A stretch of DNA of 64,000 nucleotides from the NCBI RefSeq assembly GCF_025961835.1, contig NZ_JAOQOK010000001.1, positions 1,426,001 to 1,490,000 of the forward strand. The letters are read 5' to 3'. Each line of letters begins with the position of its first letter. Position 1 is the stretch's first letter. The position numbers and the translations under genes were made by a program. This DNA comes from Sphingobium sp. B2D3C (lineage in GTDB: Bacteria; Pseudomonadota; Alphaproteobacteria; Sphingomonadales; Sphingomonadaceae). The notes beneath the pieces were generated by a model. That model did no database searches, was not told where the DNA came from, and worked only from the letters and a program-made list of their open reading frames with translations. Of the stretch, positions 37,002 to 45,334 are shown piece by piece.

Positions 37002-37187
37002 GACCGCTGTTATGGGGCTTTGGCGTCCATCTGGAAAGGGCCGCGCGCAAGTTACCCACAGGCTTTGCACCACTGAGACCGCCGGCACTGGGTCATCCCC
37101 GCAATCCCCCTGAACGCCCGATCTTGCAAGGACTTGCGCGCCGGACCCAAGATGGTTCAATGAGTCGCAGACACAGGGGACGGGATT

Positions 37188-38351
37188 ATGGACATCGAAC
37201 CGACGGGTGGCACGGCGCCATCGCTCATGGACCGCGCGAAGGCGATCATTCTCAAGCCCAAGGCGGAATGGCCGGTGATTGCGGCGGAGACGACGCCGAG
37301 CGGTGACATCTTCACCAACTACGCCCTGCCACTGGCGGCGATCAGCCCGATCGCGGCCTTCGTCGGCGGCCAGCTCTTCGGCTTCGGCGCGTTCGGCTTC
37401 AGCTATCGCCCGTCGCTGATGGGCGGCCTCTCCATGGCGATGACGAGCTTCATTCTGGCGCTGGTCAGCCTGTTCCTCATCAGCTTCATCACCAGCAAGC
37501 TCGCGCCCAAATTCGGCGGTGTCGGCAGTTTTCGCAACGCCTTCAAGCTCGTCGCCTATTCGATGACGGCCAGTTGGCTAGCCGGCATCTTCAGTATCGT
37601 GCCGTCGCTCAGCTTCCTTGGAATTCTCGGCCTCTATTCTTTCTATCTCTTCTATGTCGGCGCGGCCCCGCTGATGAAAGTGCCGCCCGAGAAGGCGCTG
37701 ACCTACACGATCGTGACGGTGCTGTGCGTGCTGGTGATCTATATCGTCATCGGCGCGATCACCGCCACGGTGGGCCGCACCTTCGGCTTCTCGCCCTCGG
37801 GCAGCCTGGGCGGCGGCACGGTGACGACGGAGGATGGCGCGACGATCGCCCTGCCCGGAGTCGGCAACATCGATACCGGCAAGATCGAGCAGGCAGCGCG
37901 CGACATGGAAGCCGCGCAGACCCGTGAAGCCGTCGCTCCGGCGCAATTGCAGGCGCTCCTGCCCGCCAGCATCGGCGCCTATCAGCGCACGGCGATCAGC
38001 AGCATCAAGGCCGGCCCCACCAGCCAGGCCGAGGCAAGCTATGAGGCAGGTGGCAAGCGCTTCACCCTCAAGGTCTCCGATATGGCGGCGATGGGCGCGA
38101 TTGCCGGCATGGCGAGCGCCATGGGCGTTGAATCCAACCGTGAGGATGGCGATAGCTACGAGCGCACCACGACGGTGGACGACAATATGGTCATCGAGCG
38201 GTGGGACCGTGGCGCCGGCAATGGATCGTTCGCAACCACGGTCGACAAGCGCTTCATGGTCGAGGCAGAGGGCGACGCGGGCAGCATCGACGAACTGAAG
38301 GCGGCCGTTGCCGCCATCGACATGGCCAAGCTGAAAGGCCTAGGGCGCTAA
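37188..38351 (+). CDS. Yip1-domain membrane protein with C-terminal extension
   Basis: 387 residues. A Yip1 domain with five membrane segments (residues about 40-205: YALPLAAISPIAAFVGGQLF, FILALVSLFLISFITSKLAP, TIVTVLCVLVIYIVIGAIT) follows a short cytoplasmic start. The C-terminal 170 residues are soluble: Gly/Thr-rich linker, a helix rich in Glu and Ala, and a domain with SYERTTTVDDNMVIERWD. The combination is common in sphingomonads, function unknown. A small GGCGCT/AGCGCC hairpin overlaps the stop codon (38344-38360). Confidence 0.87.
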   Translation: MDIEPTGGTAPSLMDRAKAIILKPKAEWPVIAAETTPSGDIFTNYALPLAAISPIAAFVGGQLFGFGAFGFSYRPSLMGGLSMAMTSFILALVSLFLISFITSKLAPKFGGVGSFRNAFKLVAYSMTASWLAGIFSIVPSLSFLGILGLYSFYLFYVGAAPLMKVPPEKALTYTIVTVLCVLVIYIVIGAITATVGRTFGFSPSGSLGGGTVTTEDGATIALPGVGNIDTGKIEQAARDMEAAQTREAVAPAQLQALLPASIGAYQRTAISSIKAGPTSQAEASYEAGGKRFTLKVSDMAAMGAIAGMASAMGVESNREDGDSYERTTTVDDNMVIERWDRGAGNGSFATTVDKRFMVEAEGDAGSIDELKAAVAAIDMAKLKGLGR

Positions 38352-38360
38352 TAGAGCGCC
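38344..38360. terminator. Short hairpin overlapping the Yip1 gene stop
   Basis: GGCGCT and AGCGCC (six pairs) flank AATAG; the TAA stop lies in it. There is no T run. It is a possible weak terminator between convergent genes. Confidence 0.35.
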
Positions 38361-38422
38361 GATCCGTTCAAAAATAGCCCGCGCATGAGCGGATCAGGCG
38401 CGGGGCTGGAAGCGGCGGCGAT

Positions 38423-39088
38423 TTACCAGTCCAGCACTTCGCCATCATAGGCCCAGAAGCGGCCCGTGTTCGCCATGCTCAGGCCATCGAGCACCTGCCG
38501 CAATCCGGCAGCGCTGATCTCGACGTCGATGTCCGCGCCGGGGCCGCCCATATCGGTGCGCACCCAGCCCGGGTGGAGCGAGGCCACCGCAATCCCCTCG
38601 CCTGCCAGATCGGCGGCGAGGCACTGGACGACCTTGTTGACCGCCGCCTTGGAGGCACGATAGGCGAGATGGCCCGACTGCGGCGCGGCCATCGACCCCA
38701 TGCGGCTGGAGGTCACCGCCACGCGCGGATGAGCCGCTTTGCGCAAATTGGGCAGCAGTGCCTGGATCACCCGCAACGGCCCGAGCACGTTCACATCGAG
38801 CGTGTGCAGGAAGCCATCGAAGTCCATGTCCGTGCTGCTCTGACGCTCGGGGCCGATCACTCCGGCATTGGCAAGCAGCAGGTCGACCGGCCTGCCATCG
38901 AGCGCCGCAGCGAACTTGCTGACCGATTGGGCATCCGCCACATCCAGCGCCATGGTGGTGCCGAAGATGGGGTCGGCCCGGTCTTCGCCGCGCATGGCGC
39001 GGATCACATCATGCCCGTCCTGCGCATATTGCCGCGCCAGTTCCAGGCCGATGCCCCGATTGGCGCCGGCGATCACGATGGTTGCCAT
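38423..39088 (-). CDS. Short-chain dehydrogenase/reductase
   Basis: 221 residues, a classical SDR: NAD(P) motif IVIAGANRGIGLELARQY (TGxxxGIG-like), LLANAGVIG, catalytic Ser in VAVTSSRMGSM, YRASK (Tyr-xxx-Lys) and HPGWVRTDMGG. The C-terminus FWAYDGEVLDW matches the CsgA/YbaJ-like subgroup. Substrate unknown. It lies 53 bases downstream of lolD on the same strand. Confidence 0.93.
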   Translation of the reverse strand: MATIVIAGANRGIGLELARQYAQDGHDVIRAMRGEDRADPIFGTTMALDVADAQSVSKFAAALDGRPVDLLLANAGVIGPERQSSTDMDFDGFLHTLDVNVLGPLRVIQALLPNLRKAAHPRVAVTSSRMGSMAAPQSGHLAYRASKAAVNKVVQCLAADLAGEGIAVASLHPGWVRTDMGGPGADIDVEISAAGLRQVLDGLSMANTGRFWAYDGEVLDW

Positions 39089-39141
39089 GAGTCGTCTCCT
39101 GTCGCGTGCCGCCGGCCACCATGGCGCGCCGGCACAAATCG

Positions 39142-39813
39142 CTAATCGAGAAACCCGTCATGCAGCCGAACGATCCGGTCCATCCGCGCCGCCAGCCGCT
39201 CATTATGCGTTGCGATGAGCGCGGCTGAGCCCTGCTCGCGGACCAGACGGATGAATTCGTCCAGCACCACATCGGCCGTACGCTCATCCAGATTGCCGGT
39301 CGGCTCATCGGCCAGCACCAGCGCCGGTCGATTGGCGAGCGCACGCGCCACCGCGACGCGCTGCTGCTCGCCGCCGGAAAGCTGGCTCGGCTTATGCTCC
39401 AGCCGATGCCCGAGACCGAGGCTGGTGAGCAGGCTTTCCGCCCGGGCCCGCGCCTCAGCCTTTCTCTTGCCCAGGATCAATTGCGGCAGGATGACATTCT
39501 CGACCGCGCTGAAATCGGGCAGCAGATGATGGAACTGATAGACGAAGCCGAGCTTCTCCCGCCGCAGCGTCGTGCGGCCATCATTACCTTCGCTTGCAAC
39601 TTCGACGCCGCAGAGGCGGATCGAGCCGCCAAAGCCGCCCTCCAGCAGCCCGATCGCCTGCAGCATGGTCGACTTGCCGGAGCCGGACGGGCCGAGCAGC
39701 GCTACGATCTCGCCGGCCTGAACGTTCAGGTCCACGCCGCGCAGCACGTCGATCTTGGCGCCGCCCTGCGTGAAGCTGCGCGACAGGCTGTGAACGGAGA
39801 GCACCTCACTCAT
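39142..39813 (-). CDS. lolD: Lipoprotein-release ABC transporter ATPase LolD
   Basis: 223 residues. Energises extraction of lipoproteins from the inner membrane to LolA. Walker [16 protein letters not shown], signature [15 protein letters not shown], Walker [13 protein letters not shown] and switch His in [11 protein letters not shown] are present. Its start overlaps the lolC stop by eight bases, so the two are coupled. Confidence 0.95.
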   Translation of the reverse strand: MSEVLSVHSLSRSFTQGGAKIDVLRGVDLNVQAGEIVALLGPSGSGKSTMLQAIGLLEGGFGGSIRLCGVEVASEGNDGRTTLRREKLGFVYQFHHLLPDFSAVENVILPQLILGKRKAEARARAESLLTSLGLGHRLEHKPSQLSGGEQQRVAVARALANRPALVLADEPTGNLDERTADVVLDEFIRLVREQGSAALIATHNERLAARMDRIVRLHDGFLD

Positions 39814-41056
39814 AGCGCAGCACCTGTACGGGGTCGGTATTAGCAGCCTTGAAGGCCGGGTAAAGCGTGGCGAGGAAGCTGAAGCCCACCGCCATAATGC
39901 AGATCGCGCCGATCTCGACCGGATCGGGCTTGGACGGCAGCGAGGTCAGGAAGCGGATCGACGGGTCCCAGAGCTGCTGGCCGGTGAGCATCTGCACGCC
40001 ATCGACAATGCCCTGGCGGAAGAACAGGATCACCGAGCCGAGGACAAGCCCCGCGCCAGTGCCGAGAGTGCCGATGGTCACGCCCACCGTCACGAAAATC
40101 CGCAACAGGCTGGCGCGCGTCGCGCCCATCGTGCGCAGGATCGCGATGTCCCGCGTCTTGGCGCGGACCAGCATGATCAGGGAGGAGAGAATGTTGAACA
40201 CCGCGACCAGAATGATCAGCGAGAGGATGACGAAGGAGACCACGCGGTCCACCTGCAGTGCCTCGAACAGGCTGGCATTCATCTGTCGCCAGTCGATCAC
40301 CTGGCCCTGGGTTGCCACCTGCTTGGTCAGCGGCGCCAGGATCTCGCCGACGCGGTCCGGATCTTCCGTCTGCAGCTCGACCATGCCGACCTTGCCGCCC
40401 ATCAGCAGCAGCGTCTGCGCATCCTGCATCGGCATGATCACGAACGCCTTGTCATAATCATAGATGCCGATTTCGAAGATGGCGCCGATCTCATAGGGGA
40501 GCTGGCGCGGCACCGTGCCGAAGGGCGTCGAGCGCCCGGCCGGATTGATGACGCTGATTGACTGGCCAACGCCCACGCCAAGCGCCTCGGCCAGGCGGGA
40601 GCCGATCGCCACCTTGCCGCTGCCGGCACGCACATCCTTGAGCGAGCCTGCCAGCACCTTGCCGGAGAGCGACGCATTGTCGTGAATATCGGCTTCCGTC
40701 ATGCCGCGAATCAGGGCCGCTTCAACCCGGCCGTTGAACGTCGCCAGCAGCGGCTGCTCGATCAGCGGCGTCGCGCTGGTCACACCAGGCGTGGCTCGCG
40801 ACTGCCGCGCGATCTCCTCCCAATTGTCCAGCCGCCCGCCATAGCCCTGAACCACCGCATGGCCGTTCAAACCCACGATCTTGTCGAACAGCTCGGCGCG
40901 GAAGCCGTTCATCACGCTCATCACCACGATCAGCGCGCCCACGCCCAGCATCACCGCGACGAGGCTGATGGAGGCGACGAGGAAGATGAATCCCTCGCCC
41001 TTGCCAGGCAGCAGGTAGCGCCGGGCGATCATGCGTTCGTAACGATTGAGGATCAT
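39806..41056 (-). CDS. lolC: Lipoprotein-release permease (LolC/LolE family)
   Basis: 416 residues. Four membrane segments: one near the start ([20 protein letters not shown]), then a large periplasmic domain (about 65-270), then three ([38 protein letters not shown]; the last before the C-terminus). FtsX-type core. A single permease with LolD suggests a homodimer in place of LolC/LolE. ATG at 41056 gives the family start [17 protein letters not shown]. Coupled to lolD. Confidence 0.95.
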   Translation of the reverse strand: MILNRYERMIARRYLLPGKGEGFIFLVASISLVAVMLGVGALIVVMSVMNGFRAELFDKIVGLNGHAVVQGYGGRLDNWEEIARQSRATPGVTSATPLIEQPLLATFNGRVEAALIRGMTEADIHDNASLSGKVLAGSLKDVRAGSGKVAIGSRLAEALGVGVGQSISVINPAGRSTPFGTVPRQLPYEIGAIFEIGIYDYDKAFVIMPMQDAQTLLLMGGKVGMVELQTEDPDRVGEILAPLTKQVATQGQVIDWRQMNASLFEALQVDRVVSFVILSLIILVAVFNILSSLIMLVRAKTRDIAILRTMGATRASLLRIFVTVGVTIGTLGTGAGLVLGSVILFFRQGIVDGVQMLTGQQLWDPSIRFLTSLPSKPDPVEIGAICIMAVGFSFLATLYPAFKAANTDPVQVLRYE

Positions 41057-41350
41057 GGCAGGGGCAGAAGCCTCGCGGGGGGACAGTCTGCGCACCTCTA
41101 TGGTGCGGGGGAGGGAGTGGCAAGGCCCTGCGGCCTGACCGGGGGCATGGCGCGCCTGTTGCGGATATGGCACAGGGTGCTTAACAATTTCGTAGCGTCG
41201 CAACTTGCCTGATGACAGCCGCCGTGCGTCATCCTAGCGTCAGCGGCGAAACACAGGCAATCATAGCAGGCCGTGGTTCAGGGATGTCGCATCCCGCCTG
41301 ACTCGCTTGAGGGGGCCGGACAGGTGAGCGGAAGCGACGCCAAAGGGGGA

Positions 41351-41397
41351 GACGATTAATCGTCCACGGGCGCCCGGATCGGCAACGATCTGGGCGC
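41351..41397. ncRNA. Candidate structured RNA: palindrome plus GCAA-tetraloop hairpin
   Basis: GACGATTAATCGTC (41351-41364) is a perfect 14-base palindrome. It is followed by GCGCCCGGATCG (41370-41381), the loop GCAA and CGATCTGGGCGC (41386-41397): 12 pairs with one G-U if read on the plus strand, capped by a GNRA loop. TTAGTCTTTG follows. It may be the 3' end of a small RNA or a terminator. The extent and strand of any transcript are unknown. Confidence 0.4.
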
Positions 41398-41515
41398 TTA
41401 GTCTTTGTGGCGATCTTCCCTGCACGCCTAGCACCGGATTGTTGCCGGATGATGTCAGCGCGAGCGGCACCGCTTGGCTGTGCAAAAATCATGATCAGTC
41501 GCCTCACCTGCCCCT

Positions 41516-41543
41516 CTTGAAAGGGCATGGCGCGCGCATATCT
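41516..41543 (+). promoter_or_regulatory. Putative sigma-32 (RpoH) promoter of hsp20
   Basis: CTTGAAA (41516-41522) and CATATCT (41537-41543) are separated by 14 bases, the layout of heat-shock promoters (CTTGAAA ... CCCCATNT). Transcription would begin near 41550, giving a leader of about 95 bases. Confidence 0.55.
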
Positions 41544-41549
41544 CTGCCC

Positions 41550-41645
41550 TGTCCGGTCGCCCATGATGGGGATCGGCTGATGCACCGGGCGCCGACTTCG
41601 GGCCTGGCATCGCAGTTCAAACACGCTCCAATGGAGGATTTGATT
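41550..41645 (+). promoter_or_regulatory. ROSE-like RNA thermometer in the hsp20 leader
   Basis: The leader has a hairpin CCGGGC-G-CCG-ACTT-CGG-GCCTGG and a final hairpin in which CTCC pairs with the ribosome site GGAG around AAT, and CAAA pairs with TTTG outside. The anti-ribosome strand reads ACGCTCC, close to the ROSE motif U(U/C)GCU, leaving a G opposite a G as in known ROSE elements. Heating would open it and allow translation. Confidence 0.55.
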
Positions 41646-42113
41646 ATGCGTGGCTTTGATTTGACTCCCTATCGCCGCTCCACTGTCGGCTTCGATCGCC
41701 TGTTCGACCTTATCGAGAACAGCGCGCGCCTGCAGCAGACGGACAATTATCCGCCCTATAACATCGAGCGCCTCGATGAGGATCGCTATCGCGTGACGGT
41801 CGCCGTCGCCGGTTTCAAGGCGGAGGAAATCGACATCACGGCGCAGCAGAACCTGCTCCAGATCACTGGCCGCAAGGCTGAGGTCGCGGAGAGCGAGCGC
41901 GCCAATTATCTTCACCTCGGCATCGCGAACCGCAGCTTCGAGCGCCGGTTCGAGCTGGCCGACTTCGTGCGCGTCGAGCGCGCCGACCTCGCCGACGGCC
42001 TGCTCATCGTAGAGCTGGTCCGCGAGGTGCCGGACGCGATGAAGCCGCGCAAGATCGCCATTAACGGCAAGGGCGAGGTCATCGACCTCTCAAGCGACAA
42101 GAACGCCGCCTGA
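41646..42113 (+). CDS. Small heat-shock protein Hsp20
   Basis: 155 residues. Alpha-crystallin domain at about 40-135: PPYNIERLDEDRYRVTVAVA, GFKAEEIDITAQQNLLQITG, and LADGLLIVELVREVP with the conserved beta-9 region; the C-terminal PRKIAIN carries the I-x-I tail motif. N-terminus MRGFDLTPYRRSTVGFDRLF is typical of class A rhizobial/sphingomonad IbpA. ATP-independent holdase. GGAGG precedes the ATG by eight bases and lies in the leader hairpin. A strong terminator follows. Confidence 0.95.
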   Translation: MRGFDLTPYRRSTVGFDRLFDLIENSARLQQTDNYPPYNIERLDEDRYRVTVAVAGFKAEEIDITAQQNLLQITGRKAEVAESERANYLHLGIANRSFERRFELADFVRVERADLADGLLIVELVREVPDAMKPRKIAINGKGEVIDLSSDKNAA

Positions 42114-42148
42114 TCCGTTTCAACCCTCTCTCACCAGTCGGAGAGATG

Positions 42149-42178
42149 AGCGCCCGGGGAGACCCGGGCGCTTTTTTT
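42149..42178 (+). terminator. Intrinsic terminator of hsp20
   Basis: AGCGCCCGGG and CCCGGGCGCT form a perfect 10-bp stem with a GAGA loop, followed by a run of seven T. It lies 35 bases after the hsp20 stop. A classic Rho-independent terminator. Confidence 0.93.
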
Positions 42179-42197
42179 GGCCGCCCCTCGCGCCGCA

Positions 42198-42731
42198 TCA
42201 TTCCTCAAGCCGCCAGAGGATACGCTGATTAAAGCCGCTCATCACGGGCTGACCCAGCGCATCGCGCGCCGGCGTGTACCGGGCACGCGTCGTGATCATC
42301 TTGCATGAGGCCTTGTCCAGCACATCATGACCGCTGCTTTCCACCAGCCTGCAATCGAAAGGCTGGCCGGTCTCATCGACGGTGAAATGGATGATGGTCG
42401 CGCCTTCCCAGCCGTTACGGCGGGCGAGGAGAGGATAGTCGACGGCTGGCACGGCTCCCTGCAGCCTCGCCCGCGTTGCTGGCGCTTTCAGGGCATCTTT
42501 TGCCGGATCATAAGGCGGCGGAACCTCGACATGCGCAAAGTCGTCCTCGATCGTTTCGGGCACGCCGAGGACCACAGCTTCCGCCAAGGCGCCGAACGCC
42601 GCCTCGGCTCGCTCGAAATGCCCTGCATAATCAACGTCGATCTGCACGGTTTTCCCAGCCCATAGCAGCAAGGCCCCAAGGCCGGTCACACCGACGAGCG
42701 CCAATATAAAATCCTGCGATTTGCGGTTCAT
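42198..42731 (-). CDS. TonB C-terminal-domain protein
   Basis: 177 residues. One N-terminal membrane segment (FILALVGVTGLGALLLWAG), a periplasmic linker, and a TonB-like C-terminal domain at about 90-175 (YPLLARRNGWEGATIIHFTV, GQPFDCRLVESSGHDVLDKA, RYTPARDALGQPV). There is no long Pro-Glu/Pro-Lys rod. It may energise a TonB receptor or simply be an envelope protein of the TonB-C fold. No exbB/exbD is nearby. Confidence 0.85.
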   Translation of the reverse strand: MNRKSQDFILALVGVTGLGALLLWAGKTVQIDVDYAGHFERAEAAFGALAEAVVLGVPETIEDDFAHVEVPPPYDPAKDALKAPATRARLQGAVPAVDYPLLARRNGWEGATIIHFTVDETGQPFDCRLVESSGHDVLDKASCKMITTRARYTPARDALGQPVMSGFNQRILWRLEE

Positions 42732-42855
42732 GCCCCCATCTCCGTTCCAGCATCATGCCCGGGCGGTGCGTCACAACGCAACAGGCCGGGTACGCTTCAT
42801 CGATAGCCGCACCAGAAGCATTGGCCCCTGCCCCATCTTGCGCTAATCGCGCGGC

Positions 42856-44079
42856 ATGACTGATCAATCGCCTCTCGCTCGCCCCTTCCCCGCCCTCCCG
42901 GATATTGCCGGTGTGACCCCGCGCGTCGCCCGTGCCCGGTACAAGCAGTGGGATCGCTACGACCTCACTTATGTGGAACTGGCGGAAGGCACGGCTGTGG
43001 CCGGCGTCTTCACCCGGAATGTCTGCTGCTCGACCGAGGTCGAGCTTGGCCGCGAAAGCGCCGCGCAGGGCAAGGCGCGCGCATTGATCGTCAATGCCGG
43101 AAACAGCAACGCCTTCACCGGTTTTCGGGGGCGCGAAGCCGTGGACCAGATTCGCGATCAGGTCGGCGGGCACCTGGGTTGCGCCGCCAGCGACGTGTTT
43201 GTGAGCTCGACCGGGGTGATCGGCGTGCCCCTGCCCCGCGACAAGGCCCGCGCTGGCGTCGAGGCGGCACTGGCCGCTACGCCCTGCACCTGGGAGCAGG
43301 CGGCCGAGACCATCGGCACCACCGACACTTTTGCGAAAGGTGCGACGACAAGCGCGGTGATCGGCGACCAGACCGTCCGCCTCTCCGGCATCATCAAGGG
43401 CTCGGGCATGATCGCGCCTGATATGGCGACGATGCTGGGCTATATCTTCACCGATGCCGCCATCGCGCCCGATTTGCTCCAGCAGATGCTGAGCGCCGCC
43501 AACCGGCGCAGCTTCTCGTGCATCACCGTGGATGGCGACACCTCCACCAGCGACACCGTGCTGCTCTTCGCGACCGGCAAGGCCGGCAACGCCCCCCTCA
43601 CGAGCATGGACGATGCCGGCGCCGACGCGTTTCAGGCAGCGCTCAATGACATCTGCACCCAGCTCGCGCAGCTGGTGGTGCGTGATGGCGAAGGGGCGCA
43701 AAAGTTCATCGAGGTGGAGGTGACCGGTGCCGTCAGCGACGAGAGCGCCCGGCGCATCGGACTCTCCATCGCCAATTCCCCGCTGGTGAAGACGGCAATC
43801 GCCGGAGAAGATGCCAATTGGGGCCGCGTGGTCATGGCGGTCGGCAAGGCCGGCGAGCCGGCGGATCGCGACAAGCTGGCAATCCGCTTCGCCGACAAAT
43901 GGGTGGCGCAGGATGGGCTTGCCGTGGACAGTTATGACGAAGCCCCGGTGGCAGCGCATCTCAAGGGGCAGGATGTCCGCATCGGCGTCGATCTGGGGCT
44001 GGGAACGGGTAGTGCGACCGTGTGGACCTGCGATCTCACCCATGGCTACATCTCGATCAACGCCGATTACCGGAGCTAA
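42856..44079 (+). CDS. argJ: Bifunctional ornithine acetyltransferase/N-acetylglutamate synthase
   Basis: 407 residues. Recycles the acetyl group in arginine synthesis. The self-cleavage site lies in KGSGMIAPDMATMLGYIFTD, with Thr as the new N-terminal nucleophile; NAGNSNAFTG and SSTGVIGVPLP are the oxyanion and substrate segments, and SCITVDGDTSTSDT is the conserved beta-chain motif. It lies six bases upstream of the next gene, on the same strand. Confidence 0.96.
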   Translation: MTDQSPLARPFPALPDIAGVTPRVARARYKQWDRYDLTYVELAEGTAVAGVFTRNVCCSTEVELGRESAAQGKARALIVNAGNSNAFTGFRGREAVDQIRDQVGGHLGCAASDVFVSSTGVIGVPLPRDKARAGVEAALAATPCTWEQAAETIGTTDTFAKGATTSAVIGDQTVRLSGIIKGSGMIAPDMATMLGYIFTDAAIAPDLLQQMLSAANRRSFSCITVDGDTSTSDTVLLFATGKAGNAPLTSMDDAGADAFQAALNDICTQLAQLVVRDGEGAQKFIEVEVTGAVSDESARRIGLSIANSPLVKTAIAGEDANWGRVVMAVGKAGEPADRDKLAIRFADKWVAQDGLAVDSYDEAPVAAHLKGQDVRIGVDLGLGTGSATVWTCDLTHGYISINADYRS

Positions 44080-44084
44080 GCCTC

Positions 44085-44882
44085 ATGAACAGCCTCAGCA
44101 GCGCCGTGAGCGCGCTCCTGCGCGATGTCGCGCGCGACGTCGTCCTGCAGCGCTACCAGAACCTCGCCAATCACGAGGTGGAGGAAAAGACGGTCGGCGA
44201 GCTGGTGACCATTGCCGACCGCGAAGCCGAGTTGCGCCTCAATGAAGGGCTGAGCCGCATCCTGCCCGAGGCGGGCCTGGTCGGCGAAGAAGCCTGCGCG
44301 GCCGATCCCGGCCTCACGGCAAAGCTCGAAACCGGTCTCAACTGGGTGATCGATCCCATTGATGGGACAGCGAATTTCGCTTCCGGAAAGCCGCCCTTTG
44401 CCATCATGGTCGCGCTGGCCGATGCCGGCGTGATCCAGGCGGGCTGGATCCTCGATCCGCTGACCGGGCGCCTGTGCGAGGCCTCGCTCGGACAGGGGGC
44501 GTGGATCGATGGCGAACGGGTCGAGGCCAGGGAGAGCGGTGCGGATATCCCGGTTGCCGGACTGTCCGTGCTGTTCCTGAACCCCGCCGACCGGCAGGCG
44601 ATGATCGACCGCGTCGAAGGCCAGTTCGCCATTGCCGACATTCCGCGCTGCGCCGGGGAACAATATCCCCGCATCGTGCTGGGCGTGCATGATCTCGCTG
44701 CGTTCGAGCGCACCTTGCCTTGGGACCACGCCCCCGGGGCGCTGTTCGTCAACGAAGCGGGTGGCCGTGTCGCGCGCCCCGATGGCTCACCCTATCGGCT
44801 GGCGGCCGATCCGGGCCGCGGCCTGCTTGCGGCGGCGTCTCCGGCTCTGTGGGATCGTGCGGCAGCGGTTCTGTACGGTTAA
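44085..44882 (+). CDS. Inositol-monophosphatase-family phosphatase
   Basis: 265 residues. Motifs of the lithium-sensitive Mg phosphatase family: GEEACAADP (metal Glu), WVIDPIDGTANFASGKPPFA (metal Asp pair), and PWDHAPGALFVNEAGGRV near the C-terminus. It may be inositol monophosphatase or the histidinol-phosphatase HisN-like branch; sequence alone does not decide. ATG at 44085 gives the shorter start right after argJ, with which it is probably cotranscribed. Confidence 0.9.
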   Translation: MNSLSSAVSALLRDVARDVVLQRYQNLANHEVEEKTVGELVTIADREAELRLNEGLSRILPEAGLVGEEACAADPGLTAKLETGLNWVIDPIDGTANFASGKPPFAIMVALADAGVIQAGWILDPLTGRLCEASLGQGAWIDGERVEARESGADIPVAGLSVLFLNPADRQAMIDRVEGQFAIADIPRCAGEQYPRIVLGVHDLAAFERTLPWDHAPGALFVNEAGGRVARPDGSPYRLAADPGRGLLAAASPALWDRAAAVLYG

Positions 44883-44928
44883 TCAATAACCGATATAACG
44901 TGCTGTTTTATAACGATAAATGAAAGAA

Positions 44929-44955
44929 AAAGGGCGCCATTTGGCGCCCTTTCTT
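44929..44955. terminator. Bidirectional terminator between the phosphatase gene and trxA
   Basis: AAAGGGCGCC and GGCGCCCTTT flank ATTT. T-rich tails exist on both strands (TTTCTTT and, in reverse, TTTTTCTTTC). It terminates two convergent genes. Confidence 0.9.
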
Positions 44956-44984
44956 TGGCTCACCGCCAATGGTGGGCGATTGCC

Positions 44985-45305
44985 TTACAGCTCGCCTTCG
45001 ATCCAGCCCTTAAGCGCGCTCTTGGGGGCGGCACCAACCTTGGTCGCGGCCGGCGCGCCATTCTTGAATAGGATCATCGTGGGGATGCCGCGCACGCCAT
45101 AGCGAGTCGGCGCGTCGGGATGATCGTCGATATTGAGCTTGGCGATGGTCACCTTCTCGCCCAATTCCTCGCTGATTTCCTCCAGAGCGGGTCCGATCAT
45201 CTTGCACGGGCCGCACCATTCCGCCCAGAAATCGACCAGAACGGGCTTGTCGGACGCAATCACGTCCTCATGGAAGCTGGCGTCGGAAATTGCCTTGGTA
45301 GCCAT
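44985..45305 (-). CDS. trxA: Thioredoxin
   Basis: 106 residues, the standard length. Active site WAEWCGPCKMIGP at about residue 28-40, cis-proline in GIPTMILF, and a typical opening for alphaproteobacterial TrxA. Cytoplasmic disulfide reductant. It lies 29 bases downstream of addA, last in the series that begins at divL. Confidence 0.97.
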   Translation of the reverse strand: MATKAISDASFHEDVIASDKPVLVDFWAEWCGPCKMIGPALEEISEELGEKVTIAKLNIDDHPDAPTRYGVRGIPTMILFKNGAPAATKVGAAPKSALKGWIEGEL

Positions 45306-45334
45306 CGTCGAAACTCCTTCTATCGAACGTCTAT

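Larger units (their letters stand above)
41057..41645. other. 589-bp non-coding region between lolC and hsp20
   Basis: No open frame here shows family resemblance or a ribosome site. It must hold the lolC promoter. At 41229-41400 it carries strong RNA-forming repeats, and from 41516 the heat-shock promoter and leader of the Hsp20 gene, listed separately. Confidence 0.6.

Noticed and set aside
33393..37076. Open frame of over 1200 codons on the plus strand
   Set aside because: It runs antisense to dnaE, which has full family motifs; the translation has no recognisable domain and is an effect of GC-rich codon use.
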